Source: Methanocorpusculum sp.
GTDB lineage: Archaea; Halobacteriota; Methanomicrobia; Methanomicrobiales; Methanocorpusculaceae
Direction of reading: 5' to 3'
Length of the DNA: 64,000 nucleotides
Assembly: GCA_029987115.1 (NCBI GenBank)
Contig: DALTWK010000003.1
Span: 1 to 64,000 of the forward strand
Below are positions 37,329 through 45,535 of the stretch, piece after piece. The position numbers and the translations under genes were made by a program. How positions within the stretch are numbered: the stretch's first letter is position 1; every line of letters starts with the position of its first letter. A model generated the notes under the pieces. The model was not told the origin of the DNA. It saw only the letters and a list, made by a program, of their open reading frames with translations, and ran no database searches.

Positions 37329-38161
37329 TTTCTTCTTGTTAATTCCCTAATGTCCGTTATGTATGCATCAATAATATTTCTGATAGTAGATACCAATCCA
37401 GGAGTGAATTTAAAGAGTAGGATTGCTATTATAATTATTACTAGGAATGCTGCCCCTTCACACATAATGTTATGAGACCAGAAGTAACTTGCAAATCCAG
37501 GAATAGTATTTCCTAGGAACCATTCTTCGCACCAGGGGAACCACTGGTAAAAATATGCCATTATTACAAAGACGTTTCTAAAGATATTGATTATGTAAAT
37601 CGGAACTGTAGCTATTATAATTAGCCCAATTTTTCGAATAATTGTTGTTTTTGTCAGAAATATTACGCCGATAAGAATTGCAATCGCAGTGATTCCTGTA
37701 CAACCAAGGATTATTTGGTCCAGATATCCTCGAGTTATTGGAACTAATGATTCGAAGAAATTCCAACTATACATCTGATATGGAAAATTAACAGCATCAA
37801 AGAATTTCTGAACCCAGAAAACCACAGTTTCGATTAGCCAGTTTCCAAGGGGGGAAACAATCTCAAATGGGGCATAGATAATTGTGGCAACCCCAACTCC
37901 GACGGTGAATGTGTTTATATGAGGGTTCTCCTTCAAAAGTAATCTGATAGTAGGTATGAGGAGTAAGATGACGAGAATGATGATTATTGGATAAAAGACA
38001 TTTCCTTCAACTTCTATCAAATGAGGCAAAAGAGTAATAAGGGCAATAATTAGCGCTGACCATCCCAAAATGCCGAAGTATTTCTTCATTTTTGTTGGGA
38101 TGAAGAAGAGAATGAACGCGATAAGCGCGATGATGAACGGGATGATGCTGTAAATCTCCAT
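37325..38161 (-). CDS. artA: Archaeosortase A
   Basis: An integral membrane cysteine protease/transpeptidase of the exosortase family that processes PGF-CTERM surface proteins. The 278-residue protein has about eight hydrophobic segments and the catalytic triad positions: Cys in LGCTGITAIA near residue 154, Arg in INIFRNVFV near residue 190 and His in YFWSHNIMCE near residue 229. No PGF-CTERM protein lies in this window; substrates must be elsewhere. The HIT gene follows with a 4-base overlap. Confidence 0.9.
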   Translation of the reverse strand: MEIYSIIPFIIALIAFILFFIPTKMKKYFGILGWSALIIALITLLPHLIEVEGNVFYPIIIILVILLLIPTIRLLLKENPHINTFTVGVGVATIIYAPFEIVSPLGNWLIETVVFWVQKFFDAVNFPYQMYSWNFFESLVPITRGYLDQIILGCTGITAIAILIGVIFLTKTTIIRKIGLIIIATVPIYIINIFRNVFVIMAYFYQWFPWCEEWFLGNTIPGFASYFWSHNIMCEGAAFLVIIIIAILLFKFTPGLVSTIRNIIDAYITDIRELTRRK

Positions 38162-38252
38162 TGTACTATCTCATTTCTGTTCGTTGTGTTATATTTTTTC
38201 CGCACTGAGTGGTTATTATTTTTAAGGATTAAAAAACAATGATATTATAACT

Positions 38253-38573
38253 ATGATGTTCTGTCCAAATTGCGGTAAGCTGATGAAATCTATAAATGGT
38301 AAACTTACTTGCCCAAAATGCAACTATTCCGAAGAGATAACGAAGGAAGAGAAAGAACAGATGAAGAAAGTTGCGTATATGCAGGCAAATGACATCCTGA
38401 TTGTTGATGGTGATGAAAACCTTGGAACGAAACCAACAATTCAGATAGTTTGTCCGAATTGCGGTCATAATCTTGCAGAATGGTGGTTAAGGCAGCTTAG
38501 AAGTGCTGATGAATCGGAAGTCCGTTTCTTCCGGTGTACTAAATGCCACCATACATGGCGTGAATATGATTAA
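38253..38573 (+). CDS. Transcription factor S (TFIIS/RPB9-like)
   Basis: TFS induces transcript cleavage by stalled RNA polymerase. The 106-residue protein has an N-terminal zinc ribbon (CPNCGKL...CPKCNYSEE) and a C-terminal ribbon (CPNCGHN...CTKCHHTWREYD). The acidic tip residues Asp-Glu in RSADESEVRFF, needed for cleavage, are intact, so it is a cleavage-competent TFS rather than an inactive paralogue. The start may be the first or second of two consecutive ATG codons. Confidence 0.95.
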   Translation: MMFCPNCGKLMKSINGKLTCPKCNYSEEITKEEKEQMKKVAYMQANDILIVDGDENLGTKPTIQIVCPNCGHNLAEWWLRQLRSADESEVRFFRCTKCHHTWREYD

Positions 38574-38605
38574 ACTCATATCATAATCTTTTTTTAACGA
38601 GGGAG

Positions 38606-38616
38606 TTTTTATATAG
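38606..38616 (+). promoter_or_regulatory. TATA box of the TBP gene
   Basis: TTTTATATAGT sits 23-33 bases before the ATG at 38639, predicting a leaderless transcript of the TBP gene. Confidence 0.55.
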
Positions 38617-38638
38617 TAATTGGAACTATTTTTATATT

Positions 38639-39199
38639 ATGCCAAGACTTCCCGCCGAATCATTAAAAATAGAAAATGTTGTGGCATCCACAAAATTGAG
38701 TGATTCACTTGATTTAGTCGAGCTTGCAAAAAAAATACCTGGTGCAGACTACAATAAAAAGCGGTTCCCCGGTGTTGTACTTCGTATGAGTGATCCAAAA
38801 ATTGCAGCACTTGTTTTTGGATCTGGGAAAGTTGTATTAACTGGCGCAAAGAGTTTAGATAGCCTTTCTGTTGGTGTAAACAATTTGATTTCCACAATGA
38901 CCGAGATGGGATTTGTCATCGATAAAAATCCGGGATATAGTGTCCAGAATATTGTAACATCGGCAGATTTGGGTTTTCATATCAATCTTAATAAAATTGC
39001 AATGAGTCTTAGTCTTGACAAAATTGAGTATGAGCCAGAACAATTCCCAGGACTTGTTTATCGTCTTGATAATCCAAAGGTTGTTGTTCTTCTCTTTGGT
39101 TCTGGGAAGCTGATTATCACTGGGGGAAAGGTTAAGGAAGATGCATATCTCGCTGTTGATTTAATATACAAAGAACTCGAGGCATTAAATATGGTTTGA
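38639..39199 (+). CDS. tbp: TATA-box-binding protein
   Basis: The archaeal TBP, 186 residues, with the twofold repeat clearly visible: KRFPGVVLRMSDPKIAALVF-type and EQFPGLVYRLDNPKVVVLLF-type halves, each followed by the FGSGKVVLTGAKS / FGSGKLIITGGKV DNA-binding saddle strand. There is a short non-acidic C-terminal end. It follows TFS by 65 bases, with its own promoter. Confidence 0.96.
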   Translation: MPRLPAESLKIENVVASTKLSDSLDLVELAKKIPGADYNKKRFPGVVLRMSDPKIAALVFGSGKVVLTGAKSLDSLSVGVNNLISTMTEMGFVIDKNPGYSVQNIVTSADLGFHINLNKIAMSLSLDKIEYEPEQFPGLVYRLDNPKVVVLLFGSGKLIITGGKVKEDAYLAVDLIYKELEALNMV

Positions 39200-39241
39200 A
39201 AATTGGAGGGTATGAAAAATACTTTTTAAATATTCTATCAT

Positions 39242-39700
39242 TTAGCCCATATAGATTGTTTCCAGATATCCGTATGCGACTGTTTTTCCATCGCGCAGTT
39301 TTTCTATTACTTTATCCACATTAGAGTCATAGGATATTCCAAGTGGTTTATTTCTACCAAATACTTGGAACAGAAGACGATCAGTCACCCCAAGGCCTGG
39401 TGCTGGCCCATGCCATGCATGCTCCCCATAATCATTTATTCCTTGAATTGCTGGGAAAGGAAATGATGGTTTTTCCCCCTCCTCATATCCTGGTGGAATG
39501 TAACCGACTGATGGGATATCCCATATGCACCAGATACATTTTGATGGTTCTGACCCTGATTTATTTTGAACAATGAGAGTGATGTACTGCATATCAGCAT
39601 TTACCCCTCCGAGTGTTATATTTGGAGATATATTTCCACCATTAAATGTGCTAGATGGTGTCAGACCATTTTTACCAATGTTTATTGTAAGTGAGTCCAT
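39242..39700 (-). CDS. YbhB/YbcL (PEBP, Raf-kinase-inhibitor-like) family protein
   Basis: The 152-residue protein has the PEBP fold motifs: FNGGNISPNITLGGV near the N-terminus, KCIWCIWDIP at about residue 55, and the HAWHGPAPG ligand-pocket segment near residue 97, ending FQVFGRNKPLGI. PEBP proteins bind phosphate or phospholipid-like anions; the role in archaea is unknown. Single gene, convergent with the TBP gene. Confidence 0.9.
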   Translation of the reverse strand: MDSLTINIGKNGLTPSSTFNGGNISPNITLGGVNADMQYITLIVQNKSGSEPSKCIWCIWDIPSVGYIPPGYEEGEKPSFPFPAIQGINDYGEHAWHGPAPGLGVTDRLLFQVFGRNKPLGISYDSNVDKVIEKLRDGKTVAYGYLETIYMG

Positions 39701-39747
39701 ACATTAAAATAGAGTTGTTAGATAAAGAGTTTATTGATTGAGATACT

Positions 39748-40602
39748 ATGAGGAAACTAACATTGTACACAGATGGAGCTTCTCGTGGGAATCCTGGTCC
39801 AGCCGCATCCGCTTGGCTCATTATGGAGGGCGTCGATGTTCTGGAGGCAGATTCTCTTTTACTTGGGGAAAGAACCAACAATACAGCAGAGTATGTTGCT
39901 CTCAAAACTGCTTTGAAACATGCGAAAAAATATGTAAATCCGACGGAGACGGTTGTGGAAATTTTTTCCGATAGTCAATTGATGATTAATCAATTGAATG
40001 GGATTTATGCAGTGAAATCTGCGGATCTTCATCTGCTTTTTAACGAGGTTAAAACACAGGCAAATGAATTCAACACTGTATCATATATCCATGTTCCACG
40101 TGAAAATGCCTATATTTCTTCTTGTGATTGGATGTGCAATAATACTTTGAATATTCGGGAAATGCCTTTGGTGGAACCTGAAATAAAATGTACGCCAATT
40201 GGGGTTGTACATTCTCCGTATACAAATTATGATAATACTCCTTGTATGGGACGTATTGCGAATGATATCTGCACCATTAAGATATTTCCTCAATATATTT
40301 CCGGATTGTATGGGCTTAAGGCCGACGATTATCTTTTTGTGTTCTGTTGGTTTGACCGTTCAGATCGCACTATTCTTCAAGTTCATCCACATGGTCATGA
40401 AGAAGATGAGATACGAGGTGTTTTTTCAACTCGATCCCCGGTACGTCCGAATCCCGTATCTCTAACTTTGGTAAGATTACTTTCCATTGATGATGATACA
40501 CTTACAGTTCTAGGTCTCGATGCTTTTGATGGAACCCTTATTCTTGACATTAAACCTTATAGTTCCGAGTTTGATATTCCAGACAATTCTTTAACTCTCT
40601 AA
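39748..40602 (+). CDS. Fusion of RNase HI domain and TrmO (tRNA m6t6A methyltransferase)
   Basis: A 284-residue two-domain protein. Residues 1-135 are an RNase HI-like domain with catalytic carboxylates Asp9 (YTDGASRGNPG), Glu48 (NNTAEYVAL), Asp75 (FSDSQLM) and probably Asp127 (CDWMCN). Residues 145-284 match TrmO/TsaA: IGVVHSPY, YLFVFCWFDRSDR, GVFSTRSPVRPNP and DAFDGTLILDIKPY. TrmO uses SAM to methylate t6A37 in tRNA. The two activities are normally on separate genes; the reading frame is continuous with no internal stop. Both domains keep their key residues. Confidence 0.88.
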   Translation: MRKLTLYTDGASRGNPGPAASAWLIMEGVDVLEADSLLLGERTNNTAEYVALKTALKHAKKYVNPTETVVEIFSDSQLMINQLNGIYAVKSADLHLLFNEVKTQANEFNTVSYIHVPRENAYISSCDWMCNNTLNIREMPLVEPEIKCTPIGVVHSPYTNYDNTPCMGRIANDICTIKIFPQYISGLYGLKADDYLFVFCWFDRSDRTILQVHPHGHEEDEIRGVFSTRSPVRPNPVSLTLVRLLSIDDDTLTVLGLDAFDGTLILDIKPYSSEFDIPDNSLTL

Positions 40603-40622
40603 ACTAATAATTACGATAACAA

Positions 40623-41825
40623 ATGGATGCAAAATATGTTCGGATACTCTATCTTGTATTTGCACTATCACTAGTCATAGCGTCACGATTCACTACCTCG
40701 CTAATACTAGGAATTGCAGGATTATTATTATCCATAATCATGTATTTTGTTGGCAAAACTCGCTACTTTGCTATCGGTGTTGCAATCCTCTCGATTCTAG
40801 CAGCAATCGGTTTCCTACCACTACTAGCTCTTCTGGCTCCAATTCTGATGATTCTCCTCGGGGAAGGGGTACGTGTTGTCTTCCGCAAGTTTGGACATGA
40901 TATGGTATTTTTCGGGATTGGTTCCATAGTTGCTATTATCTTTGTCATGTTCTATATGGGGACGTTTAATCTCCTTATTTGTGCAATTGCTCTCCTCGCC
41001 CTCCTTCTGCTTAGAAGTATTCTAAAGAATCGTGATGATGGATCACTTCTTAGTCTTGTCGGCGTTTCCATGATGATTTTCCTGTTTCTTGAACTGGAAT
41101 TCCCCGTAGATATATGGATTTTAGTTTTTGCTCTTCTTCTTTGTGCGGCATTTGGTTACTTTGCGTATAAAGCACGGACCATTGATATAAGTGGTGTGTT
41201 TTCCGCTGTTCTCTTTGGTATCTTATTGATAACTTTCACTCGTAGCATTGCATGGTTCCTCGCGGTAATGGCCTTCTTTATCATTGGCTCTCTCTTCACC
41301 AAATTTAAATATGCAAGGAAAACAGAACTTGGTGTTGCCCAGTCAAAAGGAGGGAGGCGTGGATATCTCAATGCATTTTCAAATGCTGGTGTTGGTGTTG
41401 TAGCAAGTATTCTGTTTGGTATTACTGGGAATCCCATTTTTGCAGCTCTCTTCCTCGGTTCGATAGCGACCGCAACAGGGGATACCCTTGCAAGTGAAAT
41501 TGGCGTCCTTAGTAAGAATCCTCGTATGATAACAACGATGAAACACTGTAAACCTGGTCAGAATGGCGGAGTGTCTTTATTAGGGGAACTTGCGTGTTTA
41601 GCAGGATCTCTAATCATTGGTGTCATTGGATTCGTAGCAGGAATAGCTTCGCTTCCGATATGTCTAATCGCAGTCTTTGCTGGGTTTATTGGGACGAATA
41701 TCGACAGCCTGATTGGGGCATTATTTGAAAACAAAGGGTGGGTTGGAAATGCTGGGACGAATTTGATAGCAACATTACTTGGGGGATTGGTTGCAATCGG
41801 TCTTTTTATCCTCTTCGGACTGTGA
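40623..41825 (+). CDS. DUF92/TIGR00297 family membrane protein
   Basis: A 400-residue integral membrane protein with roughly ten hydrophobic segments. The family core is visible in the second half: KGGRRGYLNAFSNAGVG, ATATGDTLASEIGVLSKNPR and GQNGGVSLLGELACLAGSL, typical of TIGR00297 proteins, which are distantly related to the phytol kinase/VTE6 and CDP-archaeol-type enzymes. A CTP-dependent prenyl-alcohol or prenyl-phosphate kinase role is possible but not established for archaea. It begins 20 bases after the RNase H-TrmO gene. Confidence 0.85.
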   Translation: MDAKYVRILYLVFALSLVIASRFTTSLILGIAGLLLSIIMYFVGKTRYFAIGVAILSILAAIGFLPLLALLAPILMILLGEGVRVVFRKFGHDMVFFGIGSIVAIIFVMFYMGTFNLLICAIALLALLLLRSILKNRDDGSLLSLVGVSMMIFLFLELEFPVDIWILVFALLLCAAFGYFAYKARTIDISGVFSAVLFGILLITFTRSIAWFLAVMAFFIIGSLFTKFKYARKTELGVAQSKGGRRGYLNAFSNAGVGVVASILFGITGNPIFAALFLGSIATATGDTLASEIGVLSKNPRMITTMKHCKPGQNGGVSLLGELACLAGSLIIGVIGFVAGIASLPICLIAVFAGFIGTNIDSLIGALFENKGWVGNAGTNLIATLLGGLVAIGLFILFGL

Positions 41826-41836
41826 TTTGAAAAAAA

Positions 41837-42712
41837 TTATTTTGTTGTGATGATTGGTTCTTCTTCGGTAACGATTATCGTATGCTCAAACTGGGATACA
41901 AATGAACCAGGGACATCGGAAAGAACATGGTATTCATAGAAATTACCCTGGCGGATAAGTGTTGGAATGGCTAGTTCTGATCTGGGAATTCCAAGCCATC
42001 TGCGGGAGAATGGAAGTCCATTCATATCATCAGCTTTCTTTAGAATCTTACGTGCTGTTGGTGATCTGACAGGAGCATTTCCAACAACTTGGTAAATCTC
42101 TCCCCGAGGCGCTTCGTGAACCATACCTGATCCCGATGTTGCAAATGGTTCTATCGCGATTACATCATCAACATGGAGTATTGCTGTTCCAAATGCTCCG
42201 GTGTTAGGAATAGATAAACCATGATGAAGACTGTAGCGGGCCAGTGCATGTCCAGTCAAGTTTATGATTGGGCGATACCCAAAGGACGTAATCGTCTCTT
42301 CAACGACTTTTCCAATTTCTGACACCTGTAGATTTGGTTTAACAATTTTCACAGCGGCGTCGAGTGCTGTCTTTGATGCTTCGAGTAGTTTATCATGCTC
42401 TCCAAGATTCACAGTGACAGCTGTATCTGCAATATATCCGTCAATCTGTGTGCCGATATCTAGTTTTACTAAATCTCCTTCATTGAATATACGTTCATCT
42501 ATTGGGGATGGCGTATCGTGAGCTGCACACTCATTAACTGAGATATTTGGTGGAAATGATGGTGATGATCCCGCTGTCTCAATTTTATCAAGTACCAAGT
42601 CGAAAATATCTGCGTGTAACACACCTGGTTTGATTTCAGCAGCGCAGGAGTGCAGGACCGTTTTGGCAATTCTCCCTGCTTCTAGATAGTTATCAAGTTC
42701 TGTGTCGTTCAT
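41837..42712 (-). CDS. map: Methionine aminopeptidase, type II
   Basis: The 291-residue M24A enzyme removes initiator methionine. Metal ligands are visible at DIGTQIDGYIADTA (two aspartates near residue 96 and 107), GHALARYSLHHG with the ligand histidine near residue 158, VIAIEPFAT (glutamate near residue 193) and EHTIIVTEEEP near the C-terminus. The type II insert near residues 205-265 is present. It overlaps the upstream M24 gene by 4 bases. Confidence 0.95.
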   Translation of the reverse strand: MNDTELDNYLEAGRIAKTVLHSCAAEIKPGVLHADIFDLVLDKIETAGSSPSFPPNISVNECAAHDTPSPIDERIFNEGDLVKLDIGTQIDGYIADTAVTVNLGEHDKLLEASKTALDAAVKIVKPNLQVSEIGKVVEETITSFGYRPIINLTGHALARYSLHHGLSIPNTGAFGTAILHVDDVIAIEPFATSGSGMVHEAPRGEIYQVVGNAPVRSPTARKILKKADDMNGLPFSRRWLGIPRSELAIPTLIRQGNFYEYHVLSDVPGSFVSQFEHTIIVTEEEPIITTK

Positions 42713-43845
42713 GCTATAATTAATTGCTCTTCAAATGTTGTAAATCTATCAAAACCATCTTCAGTTACAGCTCCCATGTCTTCCAATCTTACTCCTCCTA
42801 TCCCGGGGTAATATAGCCCTGGTTCGATGGTTACTACGTTTCCTGGTATAAGTGTTTCTCCGCGGATAGAAAGGCTCGGAGATTCATGAATTGCAAGACC
42901 AACACCGTGTCCAAGACTGTGAATGAATCCAGAGGAACCTGCTGTTTCATAGTTCTTATTAGTAAAAAAATCGGCAACTGCATTGTGGACATCTGCTCCA
43001 GATATCCCAGCTCGTATGAGCGAAGCTGCAAATTCTTTTGCTTCATGAACGGTATCATACATTTTGATAATCTCATCAGATGGTTTTCCTTTAGAAACTG
43101 TCCGTGTCATATCGGCAAAGTATCCGGTAGTATTGTCGCGCGGGAATACATCCATAACAATTGGCTGATACGCCATTAATTGACCATCTCCTTTAGCGTG
43201 AGGGAGTGCAGTATCCATTCCACAAGAGATGATGGTATCAGTATCTGTAAGCCCCAATGAATAGAATCGCTCATGTATAATTCCTCTGAGACGATCTGAA
43301 GTCAGTGGTTCACCATCTAGAACGAGTTTTCCCTCCTCATCGATGTCAGCTTTTTTGATTGCATTTATTGCAAGATGTACGCCATCTTCATTCTTACGTT
43401 GAACATCTTTGATCTTATCGATTTCATCCTCGGTTTTTACAGCACGCATAGATAGCACTGTATTAGTATCAACCTTTATTTCTGCAACGGATGATAACGC
43501 GTTTGCAAAGCCAACTGGCATGGAATAAGGGACAAGAAATTTCTTGCCATTTAGATTTTTCAGCATATGTGCTGTTGCTAAATCTGCATTTTTATATTCC
43601 TCATAGAATTCCACAAATCCTGCTGATGTGCGCGTTAGGACATTGCATTTTGCTTCTCGGCGCGCTCGTAATTCTTCCATACTGGAAACGATGATATACC
43701 GTTCACCAGATTGTTTCTGAACAAAGATGTATGGATCCGAGGCGTGAAATCCGCTTAAATATTGCATATCGCTGTTTTCCGAGGAATCATAAATGACATA
43801 TGCATCACAATCTTGTCGAATCAGTTCGTCATCAAGTGCAGTCAT
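42709..43845 (-). CDS. Xaa-Pro aminopeptidase/dipeptidase (M24B)
   Basis: The 378-residue protein has a creatinase-like N-terminal domain (to about residue 140) and a C-terminal M24 metallopeptidase domain with ligands in VMDVFPRDNTTGYFADMT (two aspartates), HSLGHGVGLAIHE (histidine), and VVTIEPGLYYPGIGG (glutamate). It cleaves proline-containing N-termini or dipeptides. It is operonic with methionine aminopeptidase, and the two peptidases together would complete N-terminal processing and peptide recycling. Confidence 0.92.
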   Translation of the reverse strand: MTALDDELIRQDCDAYVIYDSSENSDMQYLSGFHASDPYIFVQKQSGERYIIVSSMEELRARREAKCNVLTRTSAGFVEFYEEYKNADLATAHMLKNLNGKKFLVPYSMPVGFANALSSVAEIKVDTNTVLSMRAVKTEDEIDKIKDVQRKNEDGVHLAINAIKKADIDEEGKLVLDGEPLTSDRLRGIIHERFYSLGLTDTDTIISCGMDTALPHAKGDGQLMAYQPIVMDVFPRDNTTGYFADMTRTVSKGKPSDEIIKMYDTVHEAKEFAASLIRAGISGADVHNAVADFFTNKNYETAGSSGFIHSLGHGVGLAIHESPSLSIRGETLIPGNVVTIEPGLYYPGIGGVRLEDMGAVTEDGFDRFTTFEEQLIIA

Positions 43846-43913
43846 AATAATAATGATAATTGGTGTTCATAAGAGATGTAGTTTTTATTTCTGTGACACA
43901 TAATAACATAGTA

Positions 43914-44297
43914 ATGAACGACGAAGAGCGAGCGCAGTTTAAAGGAATGTTCTCTGCAAATGTCCTGTTGCTGAATATTATCATATTTGCAACAGCACTT
44001 GCGATAGCTCTTGGTATTATTGCTCCGAACAGTTGGTTGCCCAAGTGGCCGATAATTGCGGTAAGTATCGTAATCGCAATAATTGCTTTAATCTTTTTCA
44101 TCAGAAAATACCGTTCAACCAAAGCATGGCTTGAAATTCATGGAACAACAAAAGAGGAGCGCCTTGCTCAGATAAATTCAGAACGTGAAGCGGAACGTGC
44201 CAGAATACGTGCAGAGCTTGAAGCGGAACTCCGTGAAGAGATAGCAAAGGAAGAACGTGAAAAACAGGAGGCATCAAATAATGCTGGAAAAGATTAA
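43914..44297 (+). CDS. Small membrane protein with a cytosolic coiled coil
   Basis: I do not recognise the family. The 127-residue protein from ATG 43914 has two hydrophobic spans (residues 15-35 and 42-62) and a very charged Glu/Arg-rich C-terminal helix (REAERARIRAELEAELREEI), a predicted coiled coil or long single helix. GTAATG is the start context; an upstream in-frame ATG at 43860 is less likely. The 3' end overlaps the next small regulator gene by 17 bases, suggesting a membrane sensor coupled to a DNA-binding protein. Confidence 0.65.
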   Translation: MNDEERAQFKGMFSANVLLLNIIIFATALAIALGIIAPNSWLPKWPIIAVSIVIAIIALIFFIRKYRSTKAWLEIHGTTKEERLAQINSEREAERARIRAELEAELREEIAKEEREKQEASNNAGKD

Positions 44298-44562
44298 TGG
44301 CGAAGTTGAACTTTTGGAGCGCCATCTAATTGTTATGCGTGCAGTTGTTTCCCATGGGCCAGTTGGTATCATGAAACTGACTGATGAACTTCATCAATCA
44401 CAACATCGTATTCGTTATTCCCTTCGGGTTTTGGAACAGATGGAATACATCAAAGCGACTCCTTCGGGGGCTATTGCAACAGAAAAGGCATTAGAAATGC
44501 TGAAAAACTTCAATTCCAATATGGATAAGTTAATTGAGAAACTTCAGTCTCTTCGCGAATAA
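44281..44562 (+). CDS. Small winged-helix transcription regulator
   Basis: The 93-residue protein begins at ATG 44281 with GGAGG at 44267-44271 nine bases upstream. Residues 20-70 form a winged helix (GIMKLTDELHQSQHRIRYSL, then RVLEQMEYIKATPSGAI), followed by a helical C-terminus that could dimerise. It resembles the COG3432-type archaeal regulators. It overlaps the membrane coiled-coil gene, so the pair is probably functionally linked. Targets are unknown. Confidence 0.75.
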   Translation: MLEKINGEVELLERHLIVMRAVVSHGPVGIMKLTDELHQSQHRIRYSLRVLEQMEYIKATPSGAIATEKALEMLKNFNSNMDKLIEKLQSLRE

Positions 44563-44608
44563 AAACATTTAATACATACTTTGACATATTTAATAAGGCA
44601 ACAAGTGT

Positions 44609-44681
44609 GCCGCCATAACTCAGTTGGTAGAGTGTTTGGCTGTTAACCAAAATGTCACAGGTTCGAGTCCTGTTGGCGGCG
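44609..44681 (+). tRNA. tRNA-Asn (GUU)
   Basis: The molecule runs from GCCGCCA at 44609 to TGGCGGC plus G at 44681. Anticodon loop CTGTTAA gives GTT. D arm (CTCAGTTGGTAGAG) and T arm (ACAGG TTCGAGT CCTGT) fold normally. There is no intron. Confidence 0.96.
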
Positions 44682-44760
44682 CTTGTACGTTTTTGAATTA
44701 TTACAATTAACAATAATGTCCGCATCTATAAATAGCGTCGACCCCTAAATTCTATCATCA

Positions 44761-45270
44761 ATGGCTGGAAAATTCGAATGTTTACAATGTGGTCTTTGTT
44801 GTCTAGGTATAGGATCCATTGTAAAAATGGAAAAGCAGCTTTCCCGATATGGTTTTGTTGTGAAAAATGATATTGTGCGAGAAATGCGTCAGGCACTGGT
44901 AACTCCTGAATATCGAGAAATTTTTGAGAATGATCATTCTGTACAGGAAAAGCATCCTTCAGCTTGTTATTTTGTCCGTTGTCTTCCGAATGGAAAATAT
45001 GTCTGCACAATCCATCCGTATCGTCTTCTAATCTGTGGTAGTTATCATTGTTGCACTGCTCGTATTAACAAAGATGGTAAAGAGGTTGGAAAAATCAAAG
45101 GACGTTTTTCCCTGGTGACAAAGGATGAAGAACTCATCAAAATATGGCATGAGAATGTAATGGCCTCGTCAGAAAATCCGACATCTGCTGATATTGAGAC
45201 GATTCTCAGAAAGTACGGATATTCAATTTTGTTCTATGATGAGGGAGATGAAGATGATGACAATTTCTAA
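44761..45270 (+). CDS. YkgJ-family cysteine-cluster protein
   Basis: A 169-residue protein with the N-terminal cluster CLQCGLCCLGIGS near residue 7 and the second cysteine block KYVCTIHPYRLLICGSYHCC near residue 80-98. It is a second, shorter relative of the protein at 22420, with the same Cys arrangement but a different C-terminus. Metal binding is likely, function unknown. It overlaps the next small cysteine protein, so both are expressed together. Confidence 0.8.
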   Translation: MAGKFECLQCGLCCLGIGSIVKMEKQLSRYGFVVKNDIVREMRQALVTPEYREIFENDHSVQEKHPSACYFVRCLPNGKYVCTIHPYRLLICGSYHCCTARINKDGKEVGKIKGRFSLVTKDEELIKIWHENVMASSENPTSADIETILRKYGYSILFYDEGDEDDDNF

Positions 45271-45514
45271 TCGTCGCGTTGAAAACGGTTGTGTGACATG
45301 CAGTGATGGTCGTTCTCTTCCCGTTGGGAATTGCCGTTTTTGCCTTCACTCCCGCTATTTTATAGTGGATGGAGTAGAAAAACGTTCCCCTGCACTCTCC
45401 TTTTGCTTATCCGAACGAGTAGTTGAACCAGTTGATTGTGAGAAAGCAACAGTTATTGGTTGCGCTGAATTTCGTGGTGATGGTTACACAAATATTGGCA
45501 ATATAATATCATAA
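45254..45514 (+). CDS. Small cysteine-rich hypothetical protein
   Basis: The 86-residue protein is not recognised. It has an N-terminal C-x-x-C (NGCVTCSDG) and another (NCRFCLH), then two later cysteines (SFCLSE, VDCEKA) and a final CAEF, suggesting metal binding. ATG at 45254 (followed by a second ATG) is chosen because GGGAG lies 6 bases upstream. It overlaps the preceding YkgJ-type gene by 17 bases and converges with a metallophosphoesterase gene. Confidence 0.6.
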   Translation: MMTISNRRVENGCVTCSDGRSLPVGNCRFCLHSRYFIVDGVEKRSPALSFCLSERVVEPVDCEKATVIGCAEFRGDGYTNIGNIIS

Positions 45515-45535
45515 AAATAAATTATTAATTATAAA

